A stretch of 64,000 nucleotides of DNA from Oxalobacteraceae bacterium CAVE-383 (GCA_004134995.1 REGP01000002.1:744001-808000); one strand, 5' to 3'. Shown: positions 24,857 to 34,918, counted from the first letter of the stretch. Notes: a model not told the origin generated them from the letters alone. Numbers and translations are program-made.

Positions 24857-25790
24857 TTCCCGCAATTCGCGCAAATCGGCGGAGCCGGTGGTGCCGCCGG
24901 CAAGCACTGCGGCGATCGATGAATTCTGCGATGCGCTGTGGCTGGAAGACGGCTTGTCCAAGAACACGCTGGAAGCCTATCGCCGCGACATGCGCCTGTT
25001 CGCGCAATGGCTGCATGCAATGCACGGCAAGGCGCTGCTGGAAGCGGAAGCCGAACATCTGCTGGCCTATTTTTCCGCGCGCCACGCCGAAACCAAGGCC
25101 ACCTCGGCCAATCGGCGGCTGGCGGTGCTGAAACGGTTTTATCTGCTGGCGCTGCGCCAGAACCGCATCAGCGTCGACCCTTGCCTGCGCATGAAATCGG
25201 CCAAGCAGGCGCCGCGCTTCCCGAAAACACTGAGCGAAGCGCAGGTCGAAGCCTTGCTGGCCGCGCCGGATATCGCCACGCCGCTGGGCCTGCGCGACCG
25301 CACCATGCTGGAGCTGATGTACGCCAGCGGCCTGCGGGTATCGGAACTGGTGCTGCTGAAGTCGCTCGAAGTCGGCATGACCGAAGGCGTGCTGCGCATT
25401 ACCGGCAAGGGCAACAAGACGCGGCTGGTGCCGTTCGGCGAGGAAGCGCGCGGCTGGATCGTGCGCTATCTGCAGGATGCGCGCGGGCAGATCCTGGACG
25501 GCCAGATGGACGATGCGCTGTTCGTGACGGCCCGCGGCGGGCCGATGACGCGCCAGATGTTCTGGACGCTGATCAAAAAGCACGCGAAACAGGCCGATAT
25601 CAATGCGCCGCTGTCGCCGCATACCTTGCGCCATGCCTTTGCGACCCATCTGCTCAACCATGGCGCCGATCTGCGGGTGGTGCAGTTGCTGCTGGGACAT
25701 GCCGATATCTCGACTACCCAGATTTACACGCATATTGCGCGAGAAAGACTGAAATTGCTGCATACGACCCATCATCCGCGGGGAAATTAG
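24849..25790 (+). CDS. xerD: Tyrosine recombinase XerD
   Basis: A recombinase of up to 313 residues that with XerC resolves chromosome dimers at dif. The SAM-like N-domain begins IDEFCDALWLEDGLSKNTLEAYRRD. The catalytic domain has ASGLRVSELVLLK (first Arg), TGKGNKTRLVPF (Lys), SPHTLRHAFATHLLNHGADL (His-x2-Arg), LLLGHADISTTQIYTH (His and nucleophile Tyr). The start is uncertain: a TTG at 24849 overlaps ogt, and GTG codons about 40 bases later are alternatives, since no suitable ATG precedes the conserved region. It is ordinary chromosomal XerD rather than a phage integrase. Confidence 0.95.
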   Translation: MINSRNSRKSAEPVVPPASTAAIDEFCDALWLEDGLSKNTLEAYRRDMRLFAQWLHAMHGKALLEAEAEHLLAYFSARHAETKATSANRRLAVLKRFYLLALRQNRISVDPCLRMKSAKQAPRFPKTLSEAQVEALLAAPDIATPLGLRDRTMLELMYASGLRVSELVLLKSLEVGMTEGVLRITGKGNKTRLVPFGEEARGWIVRYLQDARGQILDGQMDDALFVTARGGPMTRQMFWTLIKKHAKQADINAPLSPHTLRHAFATHLLNHGADLRVVQLLLGHADISTTQIYTHIARERLKLLHTTHHPRGN

Positions 25791-25925
25791 GGCGGAAGCT
25801 CAGGTTCGGGTCAAGTTTATTGACGGCGCCTCCTTGGAGGAAGTGCCAAAATCCCTGTATCCTGTGCGGCATCGGCGTTTGCGGCTTGGCCGCGGTTCCA
25901 CGGACAAAATATAAGAGGTGCACAC

Positions 25926-26111
25926 TTGGCGAAAACTAACTTCCAGTACGAAAAACGGCAAAAAGAGTTGGAAAAGAAGAAGAAAAAAGAAGAGAAACTG
26001 AAACGCAAGGCCGAAAAGGGCAACGAGCCGTCCGAGCCGTCGGCCGACGAAAGCGTTGAAACCGATGCGCCCGACGAAGGCCCGGCCGCGCCGGACCAGC
26101 CGGTCGCTTAA
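25926..26111 (+). CDS. Small highly charged conserved protein
   Basis: A 61-residue protein with a TTG start preceded by aagaggtg at good spacing. The first half is almost entirely Lys/Glu (YEKRQKELEKKKKKEEKLKR), predicted as one long helix. The second half is acidic and Pro-rich (EPSEPSADESVETDAPDEG). I recall similar small proteins downstream of housekeeping genes in Burkholderiales, but no function is known. Without a start better than TTG, and with low complexity, the call rests on the ribosome site and the even coding composition. Confidence 0.6.
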   Translation: MAKTNFQYEKRQKELEKKKKKEEKLKRKAEKGNEPSEPSADESVETDAPDEGPAAPDQPVA

Positions 26112-26220
26112 TCACCGTCCCGGCAACACGCCGCGCAATAATTGGGCAACTACCCGGCAATTCTTTGGCAACTGCCGGCAACATGGCGGCGCGGCATTTA
26201 CGTGGCGTTAATGCAGCATC

Positions 26221-26706
26221 ATGGCTAAACACATTTCGGAAACACCGGCGACGCAGTTCCTGCGCCGCCATCGGATTGCCTTTACCGAGCATCCCTATGC
26301 CTATGAAGATCACGGCGGCACCGCCGTTTCCTCGCGCGAGCTGGGCGTGCCGGAGCATGCCGTGATCAAGACCCTGGTCATGCAGGACGAAGCCGCCAAG
26401 CCGCTGCTGGTGCTGATGCATGGCGACCGCAAGGTGTCGACCAAGAATCTGGCGCGCCAGACCGGCCGCAAATCCATCGAGCCTTGCCAGCCGGATGTGG
26501 CCAATCGCCATTCCGGCTATCTGATCGGCGGCACCTCGCCGTTCGGCACGCGCAAGGCGATGCCGGTGTATGTCGAACAAAGCATTTTCGATCTCGAAAA
26601 AATCTATATCAACGGCGGACGCCGCGGTTATCTGGTCGGCCTGGCGCCGCAGTCGCTGCCGACTGTGTTACCTTGCACCGCGGTCAATTGCGCGCTTGCC
26701 GACTAA
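26221..26706 (+). CDS. ybaK: Cys-tRNA(Pro) deacylase, YbaK/EbsC family
   Basis: A 161-residue cytosolic trans-editing enzyme that hydrolyses mischarged Cys-tRNA(Pro) (and some Ala/Cys charged species). Signatures are AFTEHPYAYEDHGG-like IAFTEHPYAYEDHGGTA, VIKTLVMQDEAAKPLLVLMHGDRKVSTKNLA with the catalytic-type Lys, and GYLIGGTSPFGTRKAMPVYVE. The C-terminus ends INGGRRGYLVGLAPQSL. Length is normal. It is followed 17 bases later by plsY and is probably cotranscribed. Confidence 0.93.
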   Translation: MAKHISETPATQFLRRHRIAFTEHPYAYEDHGGTAVSSRELGVPEHAVIKTLVMQDEAAKPLLVLMHGDRKVSTKNLARQTGRKSIEPCQPDVANRHSGYLIGGTSPFGTRKAMPVYVEQSIFDLEKIYINGGRRGYLVGLAPQSLPTVLPCTAVNCALAD

Positions 26707-26723
26707 TATCCGGGGAAATCTTC

Positions 26724-27332
26724 ATGAATACAATCTTGTTTACGCTGGCCGCTTATCTGATCGGCTCGGTCTCGTTTGCGGTGATCGTGAGCAAACTGTT
26801 CGGTTTGTCGGATCCGCGCACCTACGGCTCGAAAAATCCCGGGGCCACGAACGTGCTGCGCAGCGGCAACAAGAAAGCGGCGATATTGACCCTGATCGGC
26901 GACGGCTTCAAAGGCTGGCTGGCGGTCTGGCTGGCGCTGCGTTTCGGACCGGGTTTCGGCGTCGAGGACAGCGGCGTCGCGCTGGTGGTGATTGCGGTGT
27001 TCCTGGGCCATTTGTGGCCGGTGTTTTTTCGCTTTGTGGGCGGCAAGGGCGTCGCCACCGCGTTCGGCATATTGCTGGCCTTGAATCCGTGGCTTGGGGT
27101 GGCGACGGCGGCCACCTGGCTGATCATCGCGTTCGCCTTCCGTTATTCGTCGCTGGCGGCGCTGGTTGCCGCGCTGTTCGCGCCGTTCTATTACGGCCTG
27201 CTGTTCGGCGACACGGACGGGATTTTATTGGCGGTGCTGGCGATGAGCCTGCTGCTGATCTATCGCCATCAAAAGAATATTGCCAATCTGCTCACCGGAA
27301 AAGAGAGCAAGATCGGTTCAAAGAAGAAGTAA
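26724..27332 (+). CDS. plsY: Acyl-phosphate:glycerol-3-phosphate acyltransferase PlsY
   Basis: I start at the ATG at 26724 (MNTILFTLAAYLIGSVSFAV), the standard N-terminus, with ccggggaaat upstream; this gives 202 residues. It is an inner-membrane enzyme that acylates sn-glycerol 3-phosphate using acyl-phosphate, the first step of phospholipid synthesis. The three cytoplasmic motifs are YGSKNPGATNVLRSGNKKAA (substrate site), FLGHLWPVFFRFVGGKGVAT (Gly-Gly-Lys-Gly-Val) and the terminal YRHQKNIANLLTGKESKIG. Five membrane spans are evident. It converges with tsaD. Confidence 0.96.
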   Translation: MNTILFTLAAYLIGSVSFAVIVSKLFGLSDPRTYGSKNPGATNVLRSGNKKAAILTLIGDGFKGWLAVWLALRFGPGFGVEDSGVALVVIAVFLGHLWPVFFRFVGGKGVATAFGILLALNPWLGVATAATWLIIAFAFRYSSLAALVAALFAPFYYGLLFGDTDGILLAVLAMSLLLIYRHQKNIANLLTGKESKIGSKKK

Positions 27333-27354
27333 CCGAGAAATAACTAAAAAATAA

Positions 27355-28392
27355 TTAAATCTTGATCTGATCCAGCGGCCAGCGCGGCTTGACGCTGAAC
27401 GCGTAGTCGCGCGAGGCTGCCGCCGGATCGGCCTGCAGCCGCATCGCGCCGGCAAAGGCAATCATCGCGCCGTTGTCGGTGCAAAACTCCATCTCGGGAT
27501 AAAACACCTTGCAGCGCCGCGCGCCGGCCGCTGCGTTCAATGCCGCCCGTAATTGCTGGTTGGCGCCGACGCCGCCGGCCACCACCAGCCGCTTCAGGCC
27601 GGTATGCTTCAGCGCGGTCATGCATTTGGCGGTCAGCACGTCGACGATGGCGTCGACGAAGCCGCGCGCGATGTCGGCCTTGTCCTGTTCGCAGATGTTG
27701 GCGATGCCTTTGGCCGGATGATTCTTGATGACCGTCAGCACCGCGGTCTTGAGGCCGGAGAAACTGAAATTGAAGTTTTTCGCGTGCAGCATCGGACGCG
27801 GCAATTGATACGCGTCGGGATTGCCGAATTCGGCCAGGCGCGAAATGGCCGGGCCGCCCGGATACGGCAGGCCGAGCAGCTTGGCCGATTTGTCGAAGGC
27901 TTCGCCGGCGGCGTCGTCCAGGGTTTCTCCCAGCAGCAGATATTGGCCGACGCCGTCGACCCGCATCAATTGGGTATGGCCGCCGGAAACCAGCAGCGCG
28001 ATGAACGGGAACTCGGGCGGATTGGCCGACAGCAGCGGCGACAGCAGATGGCCTTCCAGGTGATGCACGCCCAGCACCGGCTTGTCCAGCGCCAGGCCCA
28101 GCCCGCAGGCCACCGATGCGCCCACCAGCAGGGCGCCCGCCAGCCCCGGCCCCTGGGTATAGGCGATGACGTCGATGGCGCTGCGCGGCACGTCCGCGTT
28201 CTGCAATACCTGGCGCAGCAGCGGGATGGCGCGCCGGATATGGTCGCGCGAGGCCAGTTCCGGCACCACGCCGCCGTACTCTTCGTGCATGGCGATCTGC
28301 GAATGCAGCGCATGCGCCAGCAGGCCCTTATCGGTATCGAATAAGGCCAGGCCGGTTTCATCGCAGGAAGATTCGACGCCGAGTACAAGCAT
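27355..28392 (-). CDS. tsaD: tRNA N6-adenosine threonylcarbamoyltransferase TsaD
   Basis: A 345-residue enzyme that transfers the threonylcarbamoyl group to A37 of ANN-reading tRNAs, working with TsaB and TsaE. It starts [19 protein letters not shown] and has the metal-site motif [20 protein letters not shown] with His-x3-His-like spacing in [44 protein letters not shown] and [14 protein letters not shown] follow. Length and motifs are typical of Kae1/TsaD. It is divergent from ybiB. Confidence 0.97.
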   Translation of the reverse strand: MLVLGVESSCDETGLALFDTDKGLLAHALHSQIAMHEEYGGVVPELASRDHIRRAIPLLRQVLQNADVPRSAIDVIAYTQGPGLAGALLVGASVACGLGLALDKPVLGVHHLEGHLLSPLLSANPPEFPFIALLVSGGHTQLMRVDGVGQYLLLGETLDDAAGEAFDKSAKLLGLPYPGGPAISRLAEFGNPDAYQLPRPMLHAKNFNFSFSGLKTAVLTVIKNHPAKGIANICEQDKADIARGFVDAIVDVLTAKCMTALKHTGLKRLVVAGGVGANQQLRAALNAAAGARRCKVFYPEMEFCTDNGAMIAFAGAMRLQADPAAASRDYAFSVKPRWPLDQIKI

Positions 28393-28511
28393 TGTGAATA
28401 TCGTTCATTGGTATGGGGAACCCGCCATTGTAAAGGATTACGGCGCGGCGCTCGGCTTGGCTTGCGCTTCGTCTGCTATTGATCGCCCGGGTTCTGGTGT
28501 AATCTTCCGGC

Positions 28512-29486
28512 ATGGAAAATATCGACACAAGCAAGGATGCATCGGCGCCGCTGGCCGCCGCACGTTTTATCAAGGAAATCGGACGCGGCAAGGACGGCGC
28601 GCGCAGCCTGTCGCGCGAGGACGCGCAACTGCTGTACAGCGCCATGCTGGAGCGGCGCGTCTCGGATCTGGAACTCGGCGCGATTTTGCTGGCGATGCGG
28701 GTCAAGGGCGAATCGGTGGAGGAAATCAGCGGCTTTCTGCAGGCCGCCGAGGCGTCGTTTCCGGCCCTGGAAGCGCCGGCCGGCAATTACGCGCCGATCG
28801 TGATTCCCAGTTATAACGGCTCGCGCCGGGTCGCCAACCTGACCCCGCTGCTGGCGCTGCTGCTGGCGCGCGAAGGTGCGCCGGTGCTGGTGCATGGCGT
28901 GACGCAGGATCCGGGGCGCGTCACCACCTACGAAATATTCCAGGCGCTGGGCTGCCCGCCGGCGCAAGATGCCGCCGGGGCGATGGCATGCTTCCAGGCG
29001 GGCCGGCCGGCCTTCATGGCGATAGCTGCGCTGGCGCCGAAAATGGCGGGGCTGCTGGCAATGCGCCGCATTCTCGGCGTGCGCAATTCGACCCATACGC
29101 TGGTCAAGATCATCCAGCCGTTCGCTCGGCCGGCGCTGCGCCTGACTTCCTATACCCATCCCGAATATTTCGCCATGCTGGGCGATTATTTCCGCCGCGA
29201 ACCGTCGCGCGGGGATGCTTTCCTGATGCGCGGCACCGAAGGCGAAACGGTGGCCAATGCACGCCGCGCCCAGCAGATCGATTGGTTTCATCAGGGCGTG
29301 CATACGCAATTGGTGGAAAAGCAGGGGACGGTGGAAGAATTGCCGGATCTGCCGGCGCAGAACGATGCGGCTTGCACCGCGTCATGGATTCAGGCCGTGT
29401 TGAACGGCAAGATTCCGGTGCCGGCGCCGATCGCCGACCAGGTGCGGCATTGCCTAACGGTCGCGCGTGCGCTGGACGCGGCGTAG
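28512..29486 (+). CDS. ybiB: YbiB-type DNA-binding protein (TrpD2 family)
   Basis: A 324-residue protein of the anthranilate phosphoribosyltransferase fold but of the YbiB/TrpD2 branch. The N-terminal helical domain (RFIKEIGRGKDGARSLSREDAQLLYSAML) is followed by LGAILLAMRVKGESVEEISGF, YNGSRRVANLTPLLALLLAREG and NSTHTLVKIIQPF. The phosphoribosyl-diphosphate motifs of true TrpD are degenerate, and E. coli YbiB binds nucleic acid and is LexA-regulated. So it is unlikely to act in tryptophan synthesis. It converges with and overlaps the end of the MATE gene by 33 bases. Confidence 0.88.
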   Translation: MENIDTSKDASAPLAAARFIKEIGRGKDGARSLSREDAQLLYSAMLERRVSDLELGAILLAMRVKGESVEEISGFLQAAEASFPALEAPAGNYAPIVIPSYNGSRRVANLTPLLALLLAREGAPVLVHGVTQDPGRVTTYEIFQALGCPPAQDAAGAMACFQAGRPAFMAIAALAPKMAGLLAMRRILGVRNSTHTLVKIIQPFARPALRLTSYTHPEYFAMLGDYFRREPSRGDAFLMRGTEGETVANARRAQQIDWFHQGVHTQLVEKQGTVEELPDLPAQNDAACTASWIQAVLNGKIPVPAPIADQVRHCLTVARALDAA

Positions 29487-30860
29487 GTAGAACAGCAGCG
29501 CCGCCGCCAGCAACAGCAGGCTGACGCTGTTGCCGAACCAGAAGCCGGCCGCGCCGCGCAATGCCGCCGGCGCGATGCCGAACGGATCCAGGCCCAGCAG
29601 ATAGCCGGTGCTGATGCCGATGCCCCACAGCGACAAGGCATACATCACCGTTGGAATTACCGTGACCTTGTACGCGCGCAATATGTAGCCGGTGGTGACC
29701 TGCACCGAATCGCCCAACTGATAGAAGGCAATGAAGAAGAACAGTGGCATGGCCGCGGCGATGGTGATGGGGTCGGGCGTATAGGCGCGGATGATCCAGG
29801 GACGGCAGAACCACACCGCCAGGCCGATCAGCACCGCCGAACCGGCGGCCAGCCGGATGCCGTCATGGGCGGTACGGCGCGCGATATCCATGCGGCCCGC
29901 GCCGATGGCCTGCGCCACCAGCGTGCCGCTGGCGTTGGCGATGGATTGCGGCAGCATGTACAGCACCACGGCCGCATTCGCGGTGATCTGATGGCTGGCG
30001 ACGGCGGTGGCGCCGAGACGCGCAATAAAGATCGCCATGCAAGTGAATGCCGTGATTTCGATGAAATAACTCAACCCGATCGGCACGCCCAGCTTGAGCA
30101 ATTGCCATTGCGCTTTCCAGCGCGGCCGCGCAAAGCCGCCCTCGAACAGGCGCAGCTGGCGGTAAAACGGCAGCCTGTGCATCAGGACGGCGCCGCCCAG
30201 CACCATCAGCCAGGAAAGTATGACGGTGGCGACGGCGCAGCCGGGACCGCCGAACGCCGGAATGCCCAGGGCAGGCAGGCCCAGCCCGGCCGCGCCGAAA
30301 ATGAACAGGGCGTTCAGCGGCAGCTTGCCGAGCAGCGCCAGCACCTGGATCAGCATGACCATCTTGGGCCGGCCCAGCGCGATATTGAGGGAGGCGTAGA
30401 TCCGGAAGGCCAGCACGGCGGGCAGCCCCAGCGCCTGGATGCGCAGGTATTGCGTGGCCTTGTCCAGCAGTTCCGGCGAGGCATGGGCGGTGGACAGCAG
30501 CAGCGGCGAGAAAACCATGGCGACGCAGCCCACAATGCTCAGGAACAATGCCAGCCAAAACGCCTGCTTGACCTCGCCGCCGACGGCTTCCAGGCGGCGC
30601 GCCCCATAGAGCTGGCCGACGATCGGCAGCAGCGCCTGCAGCACGCCGGACAGCGCCACCGAAATGCTGACGTAGACCGAAACGCCGAGCGCCATCGCGG
30701 CCAGGTCCAGCGTTGAAAAGCGCGAGGTCATGGCGGTGTCGATGACCGCGTTGGCGGTGATCGCCAGTTGGCCGACCAGGATCGGCCAGGCCATTTTGGC
30801 GATATGCAGGGTATGGTGGGCGCTCGCGGGAGCGCCGGATGCGTGGTCGGTTGTCGCCAT
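29454..30860 (-). CDS. MATE-family efflux transporter
   Basis: A 468-residue inner-membrane transporter with twelve hydrophobic segments in two homologous bundles. The start region MAWPILVGQLAITANAVIDTAMTSRF (about 23-48) and the TM1-TM2 turn are typical of NorM-type MATE proteins. LGVPIGLSYFIEITAFTCMAIFIARLGATAVASHQI marks the second half. MATE pumps expel cationic drugs in exchange for sodium or protons; the substrate is unknown. The last 33 bases overlap the convergent ybiB end. It lies 18 bases downstream of the GT39-like gene, so the two may be cotranscribed. Confidence 0.93.
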   Translation of the reverse strand: MATTDHASGAPASAHHTLHIAKMAWPILVGQLAITANAVIDTAMTSRFSTLDLAAMALGVSVYVSISVALSGVLQALLPIVGQLYGARRLEAVGGEVKQAFWLALFLSIVGCVAMVFSPLLLSTAHASPELLDKATQYLRIQALGLPAVLAFRIYASLNIALGRPKMVMLIQVLALLGKLPLNALFIFGAAGLGLPALGIPAFGGPGCAVATVILSWLMVLGGAVLMHRLPFYRQLRLFEGGFARPRWKAQWQLLKLGVPIGLSYFIEITAFTCMAIFIARLGATAVASHQITANAAVVLYMLPQSIANASGTLVAQAIGAGRMDIARRTAHDGIRLAAGSAVLIGLAVWFCRPWIIRAYTPDPITIAAAMPLFFFIAFYQLGDSVQVTTGYILRAYKVTVIPTVMYALSLWGIGISTGYLLGLDPFGIAPAALRGAAGFWFGNSVSLLLLAAALLFYLRRVQRTRDR

Positions 30861-30878
30861 GCGCGATGGGCGGTTTTG

Positions 30879-32615
30879 CTAGTTCATCCGCCGGTACAGG
30901 CGGAAGCGTTCGTCGCGGTCGGACGGACGGCGTCCTTCCCACAGCATGCGCCAGCGTCCCGGATATTGCTGCAGCTGCTGGCGCTGCGTATCGTCGTCGG
31001 CGATGCTGTCCTGCAGCAGCAGGAAGTCGCAGCGCATGTTCTCCGTCTCGGCGAATTTGACGTGGCCGAAATAGGCAAACGAGGCGCGCTGCGCCGGGCC
31101 GACGTTGCTGTCCACGCATTGCTTGACCGGCGGCATATTGGCCGCGATCTGCACGGCCACGCCGGCGTAGCTCTTGCCGTAATTGATCCACGGCAGCCAC
31201 AGCGTCATCAGCAGCAGCCAGCACAGGATCACGCCGCCGGACGACAGCACCACGGCGCGCCACAGCACGGAAGGACGGCGCGAGATGCGCCAGTGCACCA
31301 GCACGATCCACGAGAGCGTAGCGAGCACCGCGATGACGAAGGCAATCGGGCTGAAGCCGGGCTGGAAGCCGGGGGCGAGCTTGTAGGCATTCTTGGCGAT
31401 CTGCGCCGGCCAGCCGGTTTCCTTGGCGATCCAGCCGACCCAGATGAAGGCGGCGCTGGTGGTCAGCGTCATGACCGAGAACCAGTCGACGGCATTGATG
31501 GCGCCGCGCTTCATGGTCGGCAGGCCGAACGCGGCCAGGATCGCCAGCGGCGGCAAGAGCGGCAGCAGCATGCCGTCGTCGCTGTGCACATTGATCAGCG
31601 TCAGGATGGTGAGCGGCAGGAAAAACGCGATCGGCAGGCTGATGTGCAGGGCGCTGCGCTGTTCGCGCCAGGCATAGACGGCCCAGATCGCGAATGGCCA
31701 GGCCGGCCAGGCGAACCAGACGCCGTATTTGAAGAAATAGCCGAGCGAGTGCAGCGACGGCCAGTTGACCTGATACAGATTCCAGCTCATCCAGGTATCG
31801 AGCTGGGCCGCGGCGTCCGGCACGATGGCGCGGGTGGCGAACATCCAGGCCGCGCCGATCAGCAGCGCGATCGGCAGGCTGATGCCGCCCAGCCAGAACA
31901 GGAGTTTGCGCTCGCGCACGGCGGCCAGCACCAGCAGGCCGAGCCAGATCGCCAGCGGCAGCAGCCAGCCCCGCGTGAGGATCATCAGGCCCAGCACAAA
32001 GCCGAATCCGGCGGCATGGCGCCATTGCGGTTCCGGTATCGCCTTGGTGGCGCCGAACAGGCGGGTGGCGACATACATCGCGTAGGCCAGCAGCGAGATC
32101 TGCAGGGTTTGCGGATTGCTTTCATGGCTGTGCAGCAGCAGGCCGAGGAAACCAAGGTAGATCAGGAAAGCGCCGTCGGCCAGGGTGCGGCCGAAATCGC
32201 GCGGTTCGGGCTGGCCGCCGAAGGCCAGCTGCAGCGGCTGCGCCTCGGTGCGGCGGCCCAGCAGATAAGTGGTGTACCAGATCGACAGCGAGCCGAGCAG
32301 GAAGAAGCAGACGATGGATATCTGCGAGGCCAGCGCATCGCCGAGCAGGCCGCCGAACAGTTTGATGCTGGCCGCCCCGAGCCAATAGGTCAGCGGGCTT
32401 TCGGCCGGCAGCCCCAGCCCGATCACATTCGGCTGGAACCAGTCCAGCAGCGTGCCGTGCGCCATGGTCCACATGATGCCGAAGCTGGTGGCGTCGATGT
32501 TCTTCCAGGGATCGCGCCCGATCAGGCCCGGCAGGATATACAGCAGGCCGAGCGCCAGCAAGGCCCAGCGGGGTAATGCTCTTGTCGCGGAGGCGGGAAG
32601 GCGGACTGGCTTCAT
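30879..32615 (-). CDS. GT39-like (ArnT/PMT-type) membrane glycosyltransferase
   Basis: A 578-residue polytopic protein with about twelve hydrophobic segments. The first periplasmic loop carries GRDPWKNIDATSFGIMWTMAHG, in the place where GT39/GT83 enzymes keep their acidic catalytic motif, followed by LPAESPLTYWLGAASIKLFG. Members move sugars from a polyprenyl-phosphate donor onto lipid or protein acceptors on the periplasmic side. The soluble C-terminal part (about 470-578: ANMPPVKQCVDSNVGPAQRA and a Trp/Arg-rich end) is typical of the betaproteobacterial version. The acceptor is unknown. It precedes the MATE gene by 18 bases. Confidence 0.8.
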   Translation of the reverse strand: MKPVRLPASATRALPRWALLALGLLYILPGLIGRDPWKNIDATSFGIMWTMAHGTLLDWFQPNVIGLGLPAESPLTYWLGAASIKLFGGLLGDALASQISIVCFFLLGSLSIWYTTYLLGRRTEAQPLQLAFGGQPEPRDFGRTLADGAFLIYLGFLGLLLHSHESNPQTLQISLLAYAMYVATRLFGATKAIPEPQWRHAAGFGFVLGLMILTRGWLLPLAIWLGLLVLAAVRERKLLFWLGGISLPIALLIGAAWMFATRAIVPDAAAQLDTWMSWNLYQVNWPSLHSLGYFFKYGVWFAWPAWPFAIWAVYAWREQRSALHISLPIAFFLPLTILTLINVHSDDGMLLPLLPPLAILAAFGLPTMKRGAINAVDWFSVMTLTTSAAFIWVGWIAKETGWPAQIAKNAYKLAPGFQPGFSPIAFVIAVLATLSWIVLVHWRISRRPSVLWRAVVLSSGGVILCWLLLMTLWLPWINYGKSYAGVAVQIAANMPPVKQCVDSNVGPAQRASFAYFGHVKFAETENMRCDFLLLQDSIADDDTQRQQLQQYPGRWRMLWEGRRPSDRDERFRLYRRMN

Positions 32616-32726
32616 CAGGTCTGGTTTATGTGGATTTTTTTATCAGCGGGTATTGTGCAGCAAGTCGAGCCGGCTGGGTATGCCGCATGAATATTATGCG
32701 TAACAATCTGCATCCTCTTTGCCTAA

Positions 32727-32753
32727 TAAAAAAGGCAGCCGTAGCTGCCTTTG
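32727..32753 (-). terminator. Rho-independent terminator after rpmE
   Basis: Read leftwards, aaaggcagc (32744-32752) and gctgccttt (32731-32739) form a 9-bp stem with a 4-base loop, followed by a T-run. It lies about 30 bases past the rpmE stop. Confidence 0.85.
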
Positions 32754-32781
32754 CGACACCGTCTCCGATGCAAATCGAGAA

Positions 32782-33048
32782 TTATTCCGCGACCTGGGTC
32801 TTGGAACCGACAGCGCCGAATTTCTTGCGGAACTTGTCCACGCGGCCTGCGGTATCGACGATCTTGTGCTTGCCGGTGTAGAACGGATGCGATTCGGAAG
32901 AAACTTCAATCTTCACGAGCGGGTAGGTCTTGCCTTCGAATTCCATGGTTTCGCGCGTCTTGATGGTCGAGCGGGTGATGAATTTGAAGTCGTTGGAAAC
33001 GTCGTGGAACAACACTTCGACGTATTCTGGATGAATGCCTTGTTTCAT
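32782..33048 (-). CDS. rpmE2: 50S ribosomal protein L31, type B
   Basis: I start at the ATG at 33048 ([18 protein letters not shown]), the standard L31 N-terminus; the product is 88 residues. The sequence has the type B insert ([20 protein letters not shown]) and no cysteines, so it is the zinc-independent form that replaces the CxxC form. The conserved [10 protein letters not shown] is near the C-terminus. It follows rho at a distance of 170 bases in the trxA-rho-rpmE order and ends at a clear terminator. Confidence 0.96.
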   Translation of the reverse strand: MKQGIHPEYVEVLFHDVSNDFKFITRSTIKTRETMEFEGKTYPLVKIEVSSESHPFYTGKHKIVDTAGRVDKFRKKFGAVGSKTQVAE

Positions 33049-33217
33049 GATTGCCTTTAAAAGTTTGGTAGCCAATCGTCACTTCGTCGGTCGCTGCTGC
33101 TTCTTGACCCGATTGTCGATCACTTGCCGAGGAAAAGTCCGAAATTATACTCGAACAGCGCCCGAACAGCGCTTTTAAGCTGCCGATCGGACACAAAACG
33201 GGCACAAAATGCGTATT

Positions 33218-34480
33218 TTAGTTGCCGCGCTTCATCATATCGAAGAATTCGGCGTTGTTTTTTGTCGACTTCATCTTGTCCAGGATGAATTCCATCGCCT
33301 CGATTTCGTCCATGCTGTACAGCAATTTGCGCAGAACCCAGATCTTTTGCAGTTGATCGGGCTTGATCAGCAATTCCTCGCGGCGGGTGCCGGATTTGTT
33401 CAGGTTGATGGCCGGATACACGCGTTTTTCGGCCAGGCGGCGTTCCAGATGGACTTCCATGTTGCCGGTGCCCTTGAATTCTTCGTAGATCACGTCGTCC
33501 ATGCGGCTGCCGGTTTCGATCAGGGCGGTGGCGATGATGGTCAGCGAGCCGCCTTCCTCGATATTGCGGGCCGCGCCGAAGAAACGCTTCGGACGCTGCA
33601 GCGCATTGGCGTCGACACCGCCGGTCAGCACCTTGCCGGAGGCCGGGATCACGGTGTTGTAGGCGCGCGCCAGGCGGGTGATCGAATCGAGCAGGATCAC
33701 GACGTCCTTTTTCATTTCAACCAGGCGCTTGGCCTTTTCCAGCACCATTTCGGCGACCTGGACGTGGCGCGTGGCCGGTTCGTCGAAGGTCGAGGCGACC
33801 ACTTCGCCGCGCACCGAGCGCTGCATTTCGGTCACTTCTTCCGGCCGTTCGTCGATCAGCAGCACGATCATCACGGCTTCGGGGTGATTGGTGGTGATGG
33901 CGTGCGCGATATGCTGCAGCATCACCGATTTGCCGGATTTCGGCGACGCCACCAGCAGGCCGCGCTGGCCCTTGCCGATCGGCGCGATCAGGTCGATGAC
34001 GCGGCCGGTGATGTTTTCCTCGCCGCGCATCTCGCGTTCAAGCGGCAAAGGCTTGTTCGGGTGCAGCGGCGTCAGGTTTTCAAACAGGATGCGGTGCTTG
34101 GAGGCTTCCGGCGCTTCGCCGTTGACCTTGTCCACCTTCACCAGGGCGAAATAGCGTTCGCCGTCCTTGGGAGTGCGGACTTCGCCCTCGATCGAATCGC
34201 CGGTATGCAGATTGAAACGGCGGATTTGAGAAGGCGAGATATAAATGTCGTCGGTGGACGCCATGTAGCTGGCGTCGGGCGAGCGCAGGAAGCCGAAGCC
34301 GTCAGGCAGCACTTCCAGGGCGCCGTCGCCGAAAATCTGTTCGCCGGATTTCGCGCGCTTTTTCAGGATCGCGAACATCAGCTCTTGTTTGCGCAGGCGC
34401 GCCGCGTTATCGATGTCCAGGCCGATTGCCATTTCCAGCAGGGCGGAGACGTGTAACGCCTTCAATTCAGATAAATGCAT
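33218..34480 (-). CDS. rho: Transcription termination factor Rho
   Basis: A 420-residue hexameric RNA helicase that ends transcription at rut sites. The N-terminus [18 protein letters not shown] is standard. The OB-fold RNA site is [32 protein letters not shown] (about 56-87). The P-loop is [24 protein letters not shown], with [16 protein letters not shown] as the Walker B region, [18 protein letters not shown], and the Q-loop/R-loop [20 protein letters not shown]. Length is normal. It lies downstream of trxA, but a terminator lies between them, so rho has its own promoter or depends on read-through. Confidence 0.98.
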   Translation of the reverse strand: MHLSELKALHVSALLEMAIGLDIDNAARLRKQELMFAILKKRAKSGEQIFGDGALEVLPDGFGFLRSPDASYMASTDDIYISPSQIRRFNLHTGDSIEGEVRTPKDGERYFALVKVDKVNGEAPEASKHRILFENLTPLHPNKPLPLEREMRGEENITGRVIDLIAPIGKGQRGLLVASPKSGKSVMLQHIAHAITTNHPEAVMIVLLIDERPEEVTEMQRSVRGEVVASTFDEPATRHVQVAEMVLEKAKRLVEMKKDVVILLDSITRLARAYNTVIPASGKVLTGGVDANALQRPKRFFGAARNIEEGGSLTIIATALIETGSRMDDVIYEEFKGTGNMEVHLERRLAEKRVYPAINLNKSGTRREELLIKPDQLQKIWVLRKLLYSMDEIEAMEFILDKMKSTKNNAEFFDMMKRGN

Positions 34481-34549
34481 AGTTTTTGTAGTGAGAGTCC
34501 CGGGATGGGAAATAAATGGTGGGGGAGGGAAATGCAGGTGTAGGTCGGA

Positions 34550-34581
34550 TAAAAAAAACGGTGATACGAGCGTATCACCGC
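34550..34581 (-). terminator. Rho-independent terminator after trxA
   Basis: Read leftwards, cggtgatacg and cgtatcaccg form a near-perfect stem with a very short loop (34559-34580), followed by a run of eight T (34551-34558 on the other strand). It is 11 bases past the trxA stop. Confidence 0.85.
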
Positions 34582-34591
34582 AGATAATACA

Positions 34592-34918
34592 TCAAATATT
34601 GCCGTCGATGAAAGCGGTCAATTGGCCTTTTGCCAGGGAACCGACTTTTTGCGCAACCATTTCACCGTTTTTGAACAGGATCAGGGTCGGAATGCCGCGA
34701 ATGCCGAATTTGGCCGGAATGGCCTGGTTCGAATCGACGTCCAGCTTGGCGATCTGCAGCTTGCCGGCGTATTCCTTGCCGACTTCTTCCAGGATCGGGG
34801 CGATCGCCTTGCACGGACCGCACCATTCGGCCCAGAAATCGACCAGCACGGGTTGACCCGATTTCAGGACATCCGCGTCGAAGGATGCATCGGTAATATG
34901 TTTGATATGTTCGCTCAT
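34592..34918 (-). CDS. trxA: Thioredoxin 1
   Basis: A 108-residue thioredoxin with the active site [19 protein letters not shown] (WCGPC about 32-36), the cis-Pro loop [16 protein letters not shown] and C-terminal [12 protein letters not shown]. It reduces disulfides in ribonucleotide reductase, PAPS reductase and others using thioredoxin reductase and NADPH. A strong terminator follows directly. trxA-rho adjacency is conserved in proteobacteria. Confidence 0.98.
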   Translation of the reverse strand: MSEHIKHITDASFDADVLKSGQPVLVDFWAEWCGPCKAIAPILEEVGKEYAGKLQIAKLDVDSNQAIPAKFGIRGIPTLILFKNGEMVAQKVGSLAKGQLTAFIDGNI